Part shown: positions 56,762 to 64,000 of the stretch, piece after piece | Layout: each line of letters starts with the position of its first letter | Numbering within the stretch: the stretch's first letter is position 1 | NCBI GenBank assembly: GCA_025361705.1 | Contig: JANYJW010000021.1 | Location: 62,001 to 126,000 of the forward strand | Source: Gemmatimonas sp. | Lineage (GTDB): Bacteria; Gemmatimonadota; Gemmatimonadetes; Gemmatimonadales; Gemmatimonadaceae | Direction of reading: 5' to 3' | DNA length: 64,000 bases | Translations under genes and position numbers: made by a program | Notes under the pieces: model-generated | The model's input: only the letters and a program-made list of their open reading frames with translations | The model's database searches: none | What the model was told of the DNA's origin: nothing

Positions 56762-58236
56762 GCGCCCAGCCCAAGCCGCGCCCACACCGCGTCCATCTTG
56801 GCCTTGGTGGCATCGTCCATCGTGATCACCGTGGGCCACGACCGCGCGAAGCCCTCCTCGGGCATCTTCTTCGTGGCGTCGAGGCCCATCTTGGAACCGT
56901 ACGTGAATGCGCGGCTGGCATGATCGAGCACATCCACCGGCCCCATCGTGAAGCGCACGTCGCGCTCGGGGTCGATGTTGTTGAGCGCCACCCACCACGC
57001 CTCCTGCGGGTTGCGCACGTTCACCCAGTCGTCGACGACGACGAGCACCTTGGCCAACGACATCAGCCCCGCGCCCCAGAGCGCGTTCATCACCTTGTAC
57101 GCTTGTCCCGGATAGCTCTTCTTGATCGAAACGAAGACGAGGTTGTGGAAGCCGCCTTCGGCGGGCATGTGGTAATCCACGATCTCGGGCGTCGTCAGCT
57201 TGAGCAGCGGAAGGAAGATGCGCTCGGTGGCGTGGCCGAGGTAGAAATCTTCCATCGGCGGACGTCCGACGATGGTGGCGACGTACGTCATGTCACGCCG
57301 CATCGTCACCGCAGTCACATGCACCTTTGGATAGAGATCGGCCTCGGAGTAGTAGCCCGTGTGATCGCCGAACGGCCCCTCGGTCACGAGTGGCTCGGAC
57401 GGATCGATGTACCCTTCGATGACCAGTTCCGCGTCCCACGGCACCTCGAGGTCGCATGACACCGCCTTCACCAGCCGCACCGGTTCGCGTCGCAGGAAAC
57501 CCGCAAAGATGAACTCGTCGACATTCGGCGGCAGCGGCGCGCTGGCCGCGTACATCGACGCCGGGTCGGCGCCGATGACGATGCACACCGGCATCCGCTC
57601 GCCGCGCTCGGCCATCTCGCGCCAGTGCGCCGCCCCGGTCTTGTGGCGCTGCCAGTGCATCGCCACCGAGCGCTTGTCGAGCTGTTGCACGCGATACATC
57701 CCCACGTTGCGGATGCCGCGCGTCGGGTCCTTGCTGACAACCGCCGTCATCGTGAAGAACGGTCCGCCGTCGTCCGGCCATGTGGTGAGCACCGGAATCT
57801 TGTCGAGGTCGATCTCGTCGCCCTGCCAGACAACTTCCTGACTGGGCGGAGCGCCGTGCTTCACCCGCGGCGGAAATTTGGACAGCTCAAACAGGCGCGG
57901 CAGCAGCGAGAGCTTGCCCAGCAGCCCTTCGGGAACCTTGAGGTCCATCAGCTGCGTGATGCGCGCGCCGTGCTCGTCGAGCTGCGCGACGCCCAGCGAC
58001 AAGGCCATGCGCTTGTGCGATCCGAACAGGTTGAGCGCCACCGGAAACGCCGACACGGTGCCGTCGCGCAGGACGGGGCGCTCAAACACCAGCGCCGGCC
58101 CGCCCCCCGGAAGCTTCATCGCCCGGTCGGCGATCTCGCACATCTCGAGGTGCACCGACACCGGCTCGGCAACGCGCACGAGCTCGCCGATGCCGTCGAT
58201 GGCCTGAATGAAGTCGGATACTGAGTCGATTGCCAT
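56758..58236 (-). CDS. ubiD: UbiD-family decarboxylase
   Basis: This 492-residue enzyme uses prenylated FMN to remove the carboxyl group after prenylation. Family motifs include RNVGMYRVQQLDKRSVAMHW, TEGPFGDHTGYY, VIEGYI and GRPPMEDFYLGHATERIF. Length and domain order are those of UbiD. The ATG is at 58236; the frame upstream is repeat-free but not conserved. It is 11 bp after the methyltransferase gene and overlaps ubiA. In a futalosine-pathway organism this would be the MqnL-type enzyme. Confidence 0.93.
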   Translation of the reverse strand: MAIDSVSDFIQAIDGIGELVRVAEPVSVHLEMCEIADRAMKLPGGGPALVFERPVLRDGTVSAFPVALNLFGSHKRMALSLGVAQLDEHGARITQLMDLKVPEGLLGKLSLLPRLFELSKFPPRVKHGAPPSQEVVWQGDEIDLDKIPVLTTWPDDGGPFFTMTAVVSKDPTRGIRNVGMYRVQQLDKRSVAMHWQRHKTGAAHWREMAERGERMPVCIVIGADPASMYAASAPLPPNVDEFIFAGFLRREPVRLVKAVSCDLEVPWDAELVIEGYIDPSEPLVTEGPFGDHTGYYSEADLYPKVHVTAVTMRRDMTYVATIVGRPPMEDFYLGHATERIFLPLLKLTTPEIVDYHMPAEGGFHNLVFVSIKKSYPGQAYKVMNALWGAGLMSLAKVLVVVDDWVNVRNPQEAWWVALNNIDPERDVRFTMGPVDVLDHASRAFTYGSKMGLDATKKMPEEGFARSWPTVITMDDATKAKMDAVWARLGLGA

Positions 58237-58247
58237 GGCTCCGCCGT

Positions 58248-59012
58248 CTACCGTCTGCTGTCTGCCGTCTTGGTTCCCACATGCACCGCCGCGATCCCGA
58301 AAGACAGTGCACCCCACCGCACGTCGTCGTATCCCGCGCTCCGCATCCGCTCGGCGAGCACCGATCCCTCGGGGAAATTCCGCACCGAATCCGGAAGATA
58401 CGAGTACGCCGTCTTGTGCCCACTGACCAACCCGCCGATGCGTGGCAGGACATGGTGGAAATAGGCGTGGTAGAGCGCCCGCATCAGCCCGGCGGTCGGC
58501 GTCGAGAACTCGAGGATGACAAACCGCGCCCCTGGAGCCAGCGCCCGATGGACCTCCCGCAGGCAGGCATCGAGATCGGCCACATTCCGAATACCGAAGG
58601 CCACAATCGCCCCTGCCAATGTGTTGCCCGCCATCGGCAGCACGAGTGCATCGGCAACCACCGGGCTCACCCGCCGGCCCGTGAGTTTCGCACGTCCCGC
58701 CCGCAACATCGGCTCCGCAAAATCGGCGCCCACCACCTGTCCGGTGAAGCCGGGCCGATCACACAGCGTGGCGGCGACATCGAGTGTGCCAGCGCAGAGA
58801 TCGAGGTACGTCCCCGCCGGCATTCGCTCCCAATTCAGGCGCGAAAGCGCGAAACGCCGCCACATGCGGTCCACGCCCATACTGAGGACGCGGTTGAGCA
58901 GGTCGTAGCGCGGCGCAATGTCGGAGAACATGCGCTGCACATAGGCGCGCTTGACCGCGTCGCCGGCCGCCGCGGCGCTCGCCTCACGCGCCTCGAAGTC
59001 GGTCGCTGGCAT
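58248..59012 (-). CDS. ubiE: UbiE/MenG quinone C-methyltransferase
   Basis: This 254-residue SAM methyltransferase carries out the last step of menaquinone synthesis (demethylmenaquinone to menaquinone). FSDIAPRYDLLNRVLSMGVD is the diagnostic N-terminal motif; the SAM loop is LDLCAGTLDVAATL, and FGIRNVADLDACLREVHR and YSYLPDSVRNFPEG follow. The ATG at 59012 (GTG at 59015 is adjacent) is preceded by GACCTTTCG 6 bases away and lacks a Shine-Dalgarno. It leads a tight operon with ubiD, ubiA and ubiX. It is divergent from the ECF sigma gene. Confidence 0.94.
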   Translation of the reverse strand: MPATDFEAREASAAAAGDAVKRAYVQRMFSDIAPRYDLLNRVLSMGVDRMWRRFALSRLNWERMPAGTYLDLCAGTLDVAATLCDRPGFTGQVVGADFAEPMLRAGRAKLTGRRVSPVVADALVLPMAGNTLAGAIVAFGIRNVADLDACLREVHRALAPGARFVILEFSTPTAGLMRALYHAYFHHVLPRIGGLVSGHKTAYSYLPDSVRNFPEGSVLAERMRSAGYDDVRWGALSFGIAAVHVGTKTADSRR

Positions 59013-59147
59013 CACGCTCGAAAGGTCGCCGGGGCGGCGCGCGCGAGCAAGCGTTCGGGCCGCCAGGCGGACGCCGGCACCATGCCTGTCGGCAACGCGA
59101 CCAGCAACGCGACCGGCCTCCTGCTGGTCGCTCGCATGCGCCGCGGC

Positions 59148-59156
59148 TACCTTTCC
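59148..59156 (+). promoter_or_regulatory. TAnnTTTC box before the ECF sigma gene
   Basis: TACCTTTCC ends 10 bp before the ATG at 59167. The surrounding CGCGGCTAYCTTTCC is shared with the site at 46512. Confidence 0.45.
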
Positions 59157-59166
59157 GCCGCTCCGC

Positions 59167-59769
59167 ATGGCTCCCGCCCTCGACCTCCCCAACCTTCCCG
59201 ACGCCGACGTCGCCCGCCTTGCCCAACAAGGGCGTGAGGCGGCGTTCCGCGAGCTCGTGCGCCGCTACGAACGGCCGGTCTTTTCGCTCGTCTTCCGCAT
59301 GGTGCGCGACAGCGCCACCGCCGAGGACCTGGCCCAGGACACGTTCATCAAGGTCCTGAACCACATCGACAAATACCGCCCCGAGTTCAAGTTCTCCAGC
59401 TGGCTGTTCAAGATCGCCAACAACGTCGCCATCGATCACCTGCGGCGGCGCCAGCTCGACACCATCTCGATGGACGGCTCCCCCAACGCCGCCACCGCCT
59501 CGGACGTCGAGGCGACGTCGTTCGACATCGCCGACCGCTCCGAATCGGCGCTTGACCAGATGGAAGCCAAGGAACTGGGCTCCGCCATCGAGCGCGCCAT
59601 CGGGGCGCTGCGTCCCGAATACCGCTCCTGCATCATGCTGCGCCACGTCGAGGGACGGTCGTACGAGGAAATTGCCGCCACCCTCGACCTCCCCCTGGGC
59701 ACGGTCAAGACCTACATCCACCGCGCCCGGCACCAGCTGCGCGAAGCGCTCGATCACCTCCGGGAGTGA
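59167..59769 (+). CDS. ECF-family RNA polymerase sigma factor (RpoE-like)
   Basis: This 200-residue sigma factor directs RNA polymerase to a stress regulon. Region 2 has AFRELVRRYERPVFSLVFRM, AEDLAQDTFIKVLNHIDKY and FSSWLFKIANNVAIDHLRRR. Region 4 has LRPEYRSCIMLRHVEGRSY, then EEIAATLDLPLGTVKTYIHR. The linker is Ser/Asp-rich. The next gene encodes a zinc-finger anti-sigma factor, which is the classical regulatory partner. Its start is within 10 bp of a TAnnTTTC box. Confidence 0.94.
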   Translation: MAPALDLPNLPDADVARLAQQGREAAFRELVRRYERPVFSLVFRMVRDSATAEDLAQDTFIKVLNHIDKYRPEFKFSSWLFKIANNVAIDHLRRRQLDTISMDGSPNAATASDVEATSFDIADRSESALDQMEAKELGSAIERAIGALRPEYRSCIMLRHVEGRSYEEIAATLDLPLGTVKTYIHRARHQLREALDHLRE

Positions 59770-59843
59770 CGGGGCCCCACCGCCCCGATCTCCCGCTTGA
59801 AACCCATTCTCAGTTCGCCCCGTAAGGCACGCCAGGAGGACCA

Positions 59844-60434
59844 GTGCAACACCGCCACCTGCTATCCAACGAAATCGACCTGCTGCTCGACGGCGAAGCC
59901 GGATTCGGCGTCGCACCGTTGCGCGCGCATGTCGACGACTGCGCCGAGTGCCTCGCGCGCCTCGACGAGGCGCAGGGAGTGGCCGACGCGTTGGAGCGCC
60001 TCCCGCACTTTGCACCGCACGCAGGCTTTGCAGACCGCGTGCTATCGCAGGTGCAGATTGTCGAACCGTGGCACGTGGCCGCGCTCGCCACGGCGCGCCG
60101 GGTGGTGCCGGAATCGCGTCCGCTGCGCGTGCTTGCCGTAGCCGGCGCCGGCGTGGCGTCGGTGACGATCTCGGCCAGCGCCGCGTGGATCGCCCTGAGC
60201 ACCGACCTCACGATGGGCTCGGCGACGGTCCTCACCGGCCGCCTGCGCGACGTCATAATGGACGCCGCAACGCAGGGCCTCGAGCTCCTCCTGGGCTCTG
60301 CGGCGGCCGATGCCGTGCGTGCCAATGGCACGATGGCCGTGACCGCCGCGGGCGTCGCGTTGCTGGCCTCGGTTGGCGTTGCCGCGTTCGGATTCCGGTC
60401 CCTCGCGTCCGCCTCCCGCCAACGCGGGAGCTGA
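59844..60434 (+). CDS. Zinc-finger (ZAS-type) membrane anti-sigma factor
   Basis: This 196-residue protein should bind and hold the upstream sigma factor at the inner membrane. The ZAS motif HX3CX2C is present as H29-x3-C33-x2-C36 (HVDDCAEC). Two hydrophobic segments follow (about 94-118 and 160-183), so it probably crosses the membrane twice. The start is GTG at 59844 with AGGAGG 5 bases upstream. The third gene follows 3 bp after its stop. Confidence 0.88.
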   Translation: MQHRHLLSNEIDLLLDGEAGFGVAPLRAHVDDCAECLARLDEAQGVADALERLPHFAPHAGFADRVLSQVQIVEPWHVAALATARRVVPESRPLRVLAVAGAGVASVTISASAAWIALSTDLTMGSATVLTGRLRDVIMDAATQGLELLLGSAAADAVRANGTMAVTAAGVALLASVGVAAFGFRSLASASRQRGS

Positions 60435-60437
60435 CCC

Positions 60438-61577
60438 ATGCGTCGTTCCCTGACGGCTGCCGCTGCGGTCATTCTCGCGCTCGGTGGCGCGGACGGTGCG
60501 CACGCCCAGAGCCCCGCGACGGCTGCCTCTGCGACGCCGCCTGCCGCAGCGCCCTCCGCGGCGGCCCGTGACTCGTTTACGCAGGCCCTCGACCGCGAGC
60601 GCGCCACCCCTGCCGGCCGCACGTTGCCTGCAGCCGACCGCTTTGCGTGGGGTGACCTGACGATCCCCGCTGGCGCATCGGCCGATGGGCCGGTGGCGGC
60701 GGCGCATGGCACCGTCAACGTGCGCGGCCTGGTGAATGGCGACGTCTTCGCGTTTGGCGGCGACGTCGTGGTGCATGCTGGCGGCGAGGTGACTGGCGCC
60801 GCGCGCGCGGTGCGCGGCAAGGTGATCATCGATGGCGGACGCGTGGGCGGCGAACTGCGCGCCTCGGCGCCGGCCGGCGCGGCAGCATCGTCCACCCCGC
60901 CGCTCACCGGCGCAGCCGCCGTGCAGCATGCGCTGAAGATCACCGCCGGCTGGTTGGTCGTGATTCTGCTGGTCGGCCTGGGCGTGATCGTCTTTTCTGG
61001 CGCGCAACTCGAGGCCGTAGCCGAAGGACTCGAGCAGCGGTTCACGACGGCGCTCGTGCTCGGCATCGCGGGTCAGGTGGCCATGCTTCCCCTGCTCGCC
61101 ATGCTCTGCCTCGCGTTGGCGCTCACGCTCGTGGGCATCCTCCTCATTCCGTTCGCGATTGTGGCGTATGTCCTCGGCGCGGCCGGACTCGTGACGCTTG
61201 GTGCGCTTGCCGCGACCACCGTGGCCGGCCATGCCATTGTGCGTGAAGGCGCCAACGTGCGCGTGCGCGCCGTGCAATCGTTGGTCATCGGCACCGTGCT
61301 GCTGGTGCTGCCGTGGATCGCGGCGGCGTTGCTCGCAAACAGTAGGTGGGGCGAGATGGCGGCGCGCCTGGTTGCCGTGGCACTGACGTGGGTGGCAGCG
61401 AGCGCGGGACTTGGCGCGGCACTGATGGCTCGGGGCGGCGTGCGCCGCGTGCACGTGCATCTGGCGTCGGCCGAGGTGTCGCACGCGGCATGGCAGACGC
61501 CAACGCCGATTGGCGGGATCGTGGCCGCGCGCCGGCCGGCAGAGACGCCGTCGTCGCCGACGGGCAGTCCGCGCTGA
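60438..61577 (+). CDS. Exported membrane protein with bactofilin-like repeats
   Basis: This 379-residue protein has a signal peptide (SLTAAAAVILALGGADGAHAQ). A Pro/Ala linker leads to a short repeat region resembling polymer-forming bactofilin strands (GTVNVRGLVNGDVFAFGGDV, then EVTGAARAVRGKVIIDGG, about 90-140). Five or six transmembrane helices follow (about 160-345). The last gene of the sigma/anti-sigma operon, it may be an envelope target or co-regulator. Function is unknown; a similar two-part layout occurs in uncharacterised membrane proteins. Confidence 0.75.
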   Translation: MRRSLTAAAAVILALGGADGAHAQSPATAASATPPAAAPSAAARDSFTQALDRERATPAGRTLPAADRFAWGDLTIPAGASADGPVAAAHGTVNVRGLVNGDVFAFGGDVVVHAGGEVTGAARAVRGKVIIDGGRVGGELRASAPAGAAASSTPPLTGAAAVQHALKITAGWLVVILLVGLGVIVFSGAQLEAVAEGLEQRFTTALVLGIAGQVAMLPLLAMLCLALALTLVGILLIPFAIVAYVLGAAGLVTLGALAATTVAGHAIVREGANVRVRAVQSLVIGTVLLVLPWIAAALLANSRWGEMAARLVAVALTWVAASAGLGAALMARGGVRRVHVHLASAEVSHAAWQTPTPIGGIVAARRPAETPSSPTGSPR

Positions 61578-61583
61578 CGGCTG

Positions 61584-62342
61584 CTACGCTGCGCCGCCGT
61601 CGCGGCGCAGCGTCACCGGCGCACCGCGGCCAATGCCCAGCGTGCGCGACGCATTGCCACCGCGCACTGCCACTTCAATGAGCCCGTGCGACCCGACGAG
61701 CGCGAGCAGTGCGCCTTCGATGACGTCACCGTAGACGCGAGAAATGCGCAGGAGCGTGCCGGCGAGCTCCACCGTCCCCTCGCCGCGCCCCGTCAGGTTG
61801 GTGATGAGGTTGCCGAATCGGTCGACAGCCAGCACCTGCCCGTCCTGCCCTCCGTCGGCGCGCCGTTGCGCTTCGGGCGTGCGGCGCAGGGCCACATCGC
61901 TGCACGACGTCCCCAGCATCTCCAGCGAGTCGCCGCACAGCAGACGCACTGCAGCCGGCGCAAAGACATCGCGGCCGTGGAACGTGGGAGCGGCGCCCTG
62001 CGGAATCTCAATCGACACGGCGCGCGCGCCCGGCACGAGCATGGCCGGCGACAACACGCCGTTGTCGGGGCCCACGGCAAACCGGCCATCGCTCTCGATG
62101 GCCAGCGCCTTGCGCGACGTGCCGACCTCGGGATCGACGACGACCACGTGCACAGTCCCTGCAGGAAAGCGGCGCCAGTAGCGGGCAAACGCCAGGCGCG
62201 CGAATTCAACGTCCTGCGCCGGGACGTCGTGCGACACATCCACGAGCTGCGCCGTTGGCGCACCCGAGAGCAGCACGCCCTTCATCTCGGCGACGTAGCC
62301 GTCGGCAGTGCCGAAGTCGGTGAGGAGGGTGACGAGGGACAT
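61584..62342 (-). CDS. SAM hydrolase/SAM-dependent halogenase-fold protein (DUF62)
   Basis: This 252-residue protein belongs to the SAM hydroxide adenosyltransferase (duf62) family, which hydrolyses S-adenosylmethionine to adenosine and methionine. LTDFGTADGYVAEMKGVL and VDPEVGTSRKALAIE carry the active-site residues. GPDNGVLSPAM, TFHGRDVFAPAA and DRFGNLITNL complete the signature. Its stop lies 6 bp from the converging membrane-protein stop. There is no halogenase-type insertion evident. Cellular role is uncertain. Confidence 0.9.
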   Translation of the reverse strand: MSLVTLLTDFGTADGYVAEMKGVLLSGAPTAQLVDVSHDVPAQDVEFARLAFARYWRRFPAGTVHVVVVDPEVGTSRKALAIESDGRFAVGPDNGVLSPAMLVPGARAVSIEIPQGAAPTFHGRDVFAPAAVRLLCGDSLEMLGTSCSDVALRRTPEAQRRADGGQDGQVLAVDRFGNLITNLTGRGEGTVELAGTLLRISRVYGDVIEGALLALVGSHGLIEVAVRGGNASRTLGIGRGAPVTLRRDGGAA

Positions 62343-62398
62343 CGTTCGAGATCCGGTGGGGGGCGAGTACCGAGAACGACAATGGACGCTGTGGGCGG

Positions 62399-62426
62399 TA
62401 CGCTTTACGCTCTACGCTGTACGCCG
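62399..62426. repeat. 7-bp-period array between the SAM hydrolase and mrp
   Basis: TACGCTT, TACGCTC, TACGCTG, TACGCCG: four units with exact 7-bp spacing. The core differs from the GGATGGC arrays, but the period is the same. Confidence 0.75.
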
Positions 62427-62469
62427 TCCGATTGTTTGCACGGACAGCGCAGGGCGTTCAGCCTGCAGC

Positions 62470-63570
62470 TCACGGCTTCTGTTGCAGTTTACCCGCAATC
62501 TCGACGAGCTTGGTTGCCGCGCTGCACGCCGGGTCTGCCATCACGATCGGGCGTCCGCTGTCGCCACCTTCGCCCACCGGCGGGTACAGCGGCACTTGGC
62601 CAAGCAGCGGAACACCCAGCTCAGTGGCCAGTCGCTGACCACCGCCGGAACCGAAGATGGCCATCGGCTTGCCCGTCTCGGGCGACTCGAACCAGCTCAT
62701 GTTCTCGACGATGCCAAGCACCGGCACGCCCACGCGCTCGAACATCTTGGCGCCGCGCAGTGCATCGCCCACCGACACTTCCTGCGGCGTGGTGACGATC
62801 ACCGCGCCCTCGATCTTGGCCGCCTGCACCAGCGACAACTGCGCGTCGCCCGTGCCAGGCGGCATGTCGACGAAGAGAAAATCGAGCTGACCCCAGTCGA
62901 CGTCGCGCAGGAACTGCGTGATGATCTTCATCACGATGGGGCCACGCCAGATGGCGGGCTGGTCACGCTCGATGAGGAAGCCGAGCGAGATGACCTTCAC
63001 GCCGTGCGCCTCGAGCGGGACGATCTTCTCGTTCTCCACCTTGGGAGGCTCGTTGACACCCAGCATCAGCGGCAGGTTGGGCCCGTAGATGTCGGCGTCG
63101 AGCAGGCCCACGCGCTTGCCCTGCATGGCGAGCGCCACGGCGAGGTTCACGGTGACGGTGGACTTGCCAACGCCGCCCTTGCCCGACGACACCGCGATGA
63201 TGCGGCCGAGGTTGGGATAGGACTCGGGTTCCGGCGCCTTGGGCGTGCTTGGCGCGCCCGGCTGGCTCATCACCGGCAACGAGCGCGGTGGCTTGGCCGC
63301 CGGCGCGTCAGCGGTGACGGTCACCTGCAGGGCATCGCGCACATCCACGTGCACGCCGGTGACACCTTCGACTTTCTCGATTGCCTGCCGCACGGTGCGT
63401 GCAAGCGTGGCATCGTCGGCCGACGCGAGGCGCAGCTCGAGGCGCACCCTGCCGTCGAGCGTGACGGCGATGTTGGTCGCCTGTTCGCTGCTCACCAGGT
63501 CTTCGCCGGTGCGCGGGTTCGTGATCTGCTGCAGCGCGGCACTGACACGCGCGGTGAGGTTGGCGCTCAT
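62470..63570 (-). CDS. mrp: Mrp/NBP35-type P-loop ATPase
   Basis: This 366-residue protein belongs to the Mrp/ApbC family of iron-sulfur carrier ATPases. An N-terminal MIP18/DUF59-like domain (1-80) comes first. The deviant Walker A is SSGKGGVGKSTVTVNLA, followed by VGLLDADIYGPNLP and FLFVDMPPGTGDAQLSL. The usual C-terminal CxxC that holds the cluster is missing: ENMSWFESPETGKPMAIFGS has ESPE where CxxC is expected. ATG 63570 gives the standard short N-terminus. The next gene upstream is nrnA-like. Confidence 0.93.
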   Translation of the reverse strand: MSANLTARVSAALQQITNPRTGEDLVSSEQATNIAVTLDGRVRLELRLASADDATLARTVRQAIEKVEGVTGVHVDVRDALQVTVTADAPAAKPPRSLPVMSQPGAPSTPKAPEPESYPNLGRIIAVSSGKGGVGKSTVTVNLAVALAMQGKRVGLLDADIYGPNLPLMLGVNEPPKVENEKIVPLEAHGVKVISLGFLIERDQPAIWRGPIVMKIITQFLRDVDWGQLDFLFVDMPPGTGDAQLSLVQAAKIEGAVIVTTPQEVSVGDALRGAKMFERVGVPVLGIVENMSWFESPETGKPMAIFGSGGGQRLATELGVPLLGQVPLYPPVGEGGDSGRPIVMADPACSAATKLVEIAGKLQQKP

Positions 63571-63691
63571 GGGAGTGGTGGGACCGGGGGGAGCCGTTCT
63601 GGAACTTGGAATTAGGGCGTGGGGGAGGGCTGATGGTAGGTATTCAAGACGAGGGGCGCGGGACCGGCGGCGACCACTCGACGGCGAGCCG

Positions 63692-64000
63692 TCAGGGTCG
63701 GAGGCCCATGAACGCCCGCGCCTCGGCAAGCACGCGCGCCTTGACCTCCTCCAGCGTGCCGGCAATCAGCGCCCCGGATGCCCGGGCGTGCCCGCCACCG
63801 CCGAACCGGCGCGCGAGTGCGTTGGAATCCACCTCGCCGACGCTGCGAAACGAGACCTTGACCTTGGCATGGCCAAGATCACGAAAGAGGAGTGCCAGCC
63901 GCGTGCCCTCGATCGAGCGCGGATACTCGGCCACCCCGTCGAGGTCCTCGGCGGTCACGTTATGGCGTTCGAGCAGGCCGTTGTGCACATCGACCCAGGA
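63692..64000 (-). CDS. DHH/DHHA1 phosphoesterase, C-terminal end (NrnA-like; 5' end outside window)
   Basis: The frame is open to the window edge, so the protein starts beyond 64000. The visible 100 or so residues are the DHHA1 domain, with the substrate loop RFGGGGHARASGALIAG. That matches the oligoribonuclease NrnA, which degrades short RNAs and pAp. The catalytic DHH half is not in the window. KVKVSFRSVGEVDSNALAR is typical of the NrnA C-terminal domain. Confidence 0.85.
   Translation of the reverse strand, partial: SWVDVHNGLLERHNVTAEDLDGVAEYPRSIEGTRLALLFRDLGHAKVKVSFRSVGEVDSNALARRFGGGGHARASGALIAGTLEEVKARVLAEARAFMGLRP

Overview
The window is a dense, high-GC bacterial chromosome segment with about 53 protein genes, one tRNA, and many 4-bp start/stop overlaps (ATGA or GTGA). 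The gene set suggests a Gram-negative, polyphosphate-storing, menaquinone-using, N2O-reducing aerobe: a Sec-type (clade II-like) nosZ cluster, a Ppx/Ppk1/Pit set, Kdo-kinase and heptosyltransferase genes, and late menaquinone genes. This fits Gemmatimonadota (a Gemmatimonas relative). That is an inference from gene content; no rRNA gene is present to confirm it.

Layout. 1-7.0 kb: phosphate and polyphosphate (partial ppx with an HD domain, a PAP2 phosphatase, a GT4 glycosyltransferase, ppk1, pit, DUF47/PhoU-like). 7.1-19.2 kb: protein quality control (rhomboid protease, dnaK, htrA, tRNA-Leu, tig, clpP, clpX, lon, engB). clpX carries an in-frame TAA about three quarters of the way along. 19.2-29.8 kb: a secreted protein, a Nudix hydrolase, a GspE/PilB-type ATPase fused to a response-regulator receiver domain, an outer-membrane protein, trpE, and a coupled trio of FHA-GAF-adenylate cyclase, Kdo-kinase-like protein and GT9 heptosyltransferase. 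29.8-37.0 kb: nosZ-nosB-nosL-nosD-nosF-nosY-cupredoxin, divergent from an nsrR-like regulator, with candidate operators between. 37.1-43.5 kb: maf, dtd, a TPR-like membrane protein, glmM-glmS, and a degenerate acyl-adenylate enzyme. 43.4-46.5 kb: a PAS histidine kinase and a REC-HD-GYP response regulator. 46.5-55.1 kb: a trans-sulfuration PLP enzyme, the M48 peptidase-purD-mutM-UvrC-like operon, a two-subunit ThDP enzyme, a phosphoesterase and an MFS transporter. 55.2-59.0 kb: a four-gene late menaquinone operon (UbiE/MenG, UbiD, UbiA, UbiX families). 59.1-64 kb: an ECF sigma/anti-sigma pair with a membrane protein, a SAM hydrolase, Mrp, and the end of an nrnA-like gene.

Three features of the non-coding DNA stand out. 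First, at least eight intergenic gaps hold degenerate tandem arrays with a strict 7-bp period. Three of these gaps hold a forward array followed by a reverse-complement array, so the RNA could fold into a long imperfect hairpin. Second, a 9-bp repeat family (core CCGTCGTYG) occurs in one gap and inside the 3' ends of clpP and the HD-GYP gene. Third, a TAnnTTTC-like box lies just upstream of several lead genes, often only 3-10 bp before the start codon, which suggests a Bacteroidota-like -7 element and leaderless mRNAs.

No insertion sequence, prophage, CRISPR array, rRNA or replication origin was seen.
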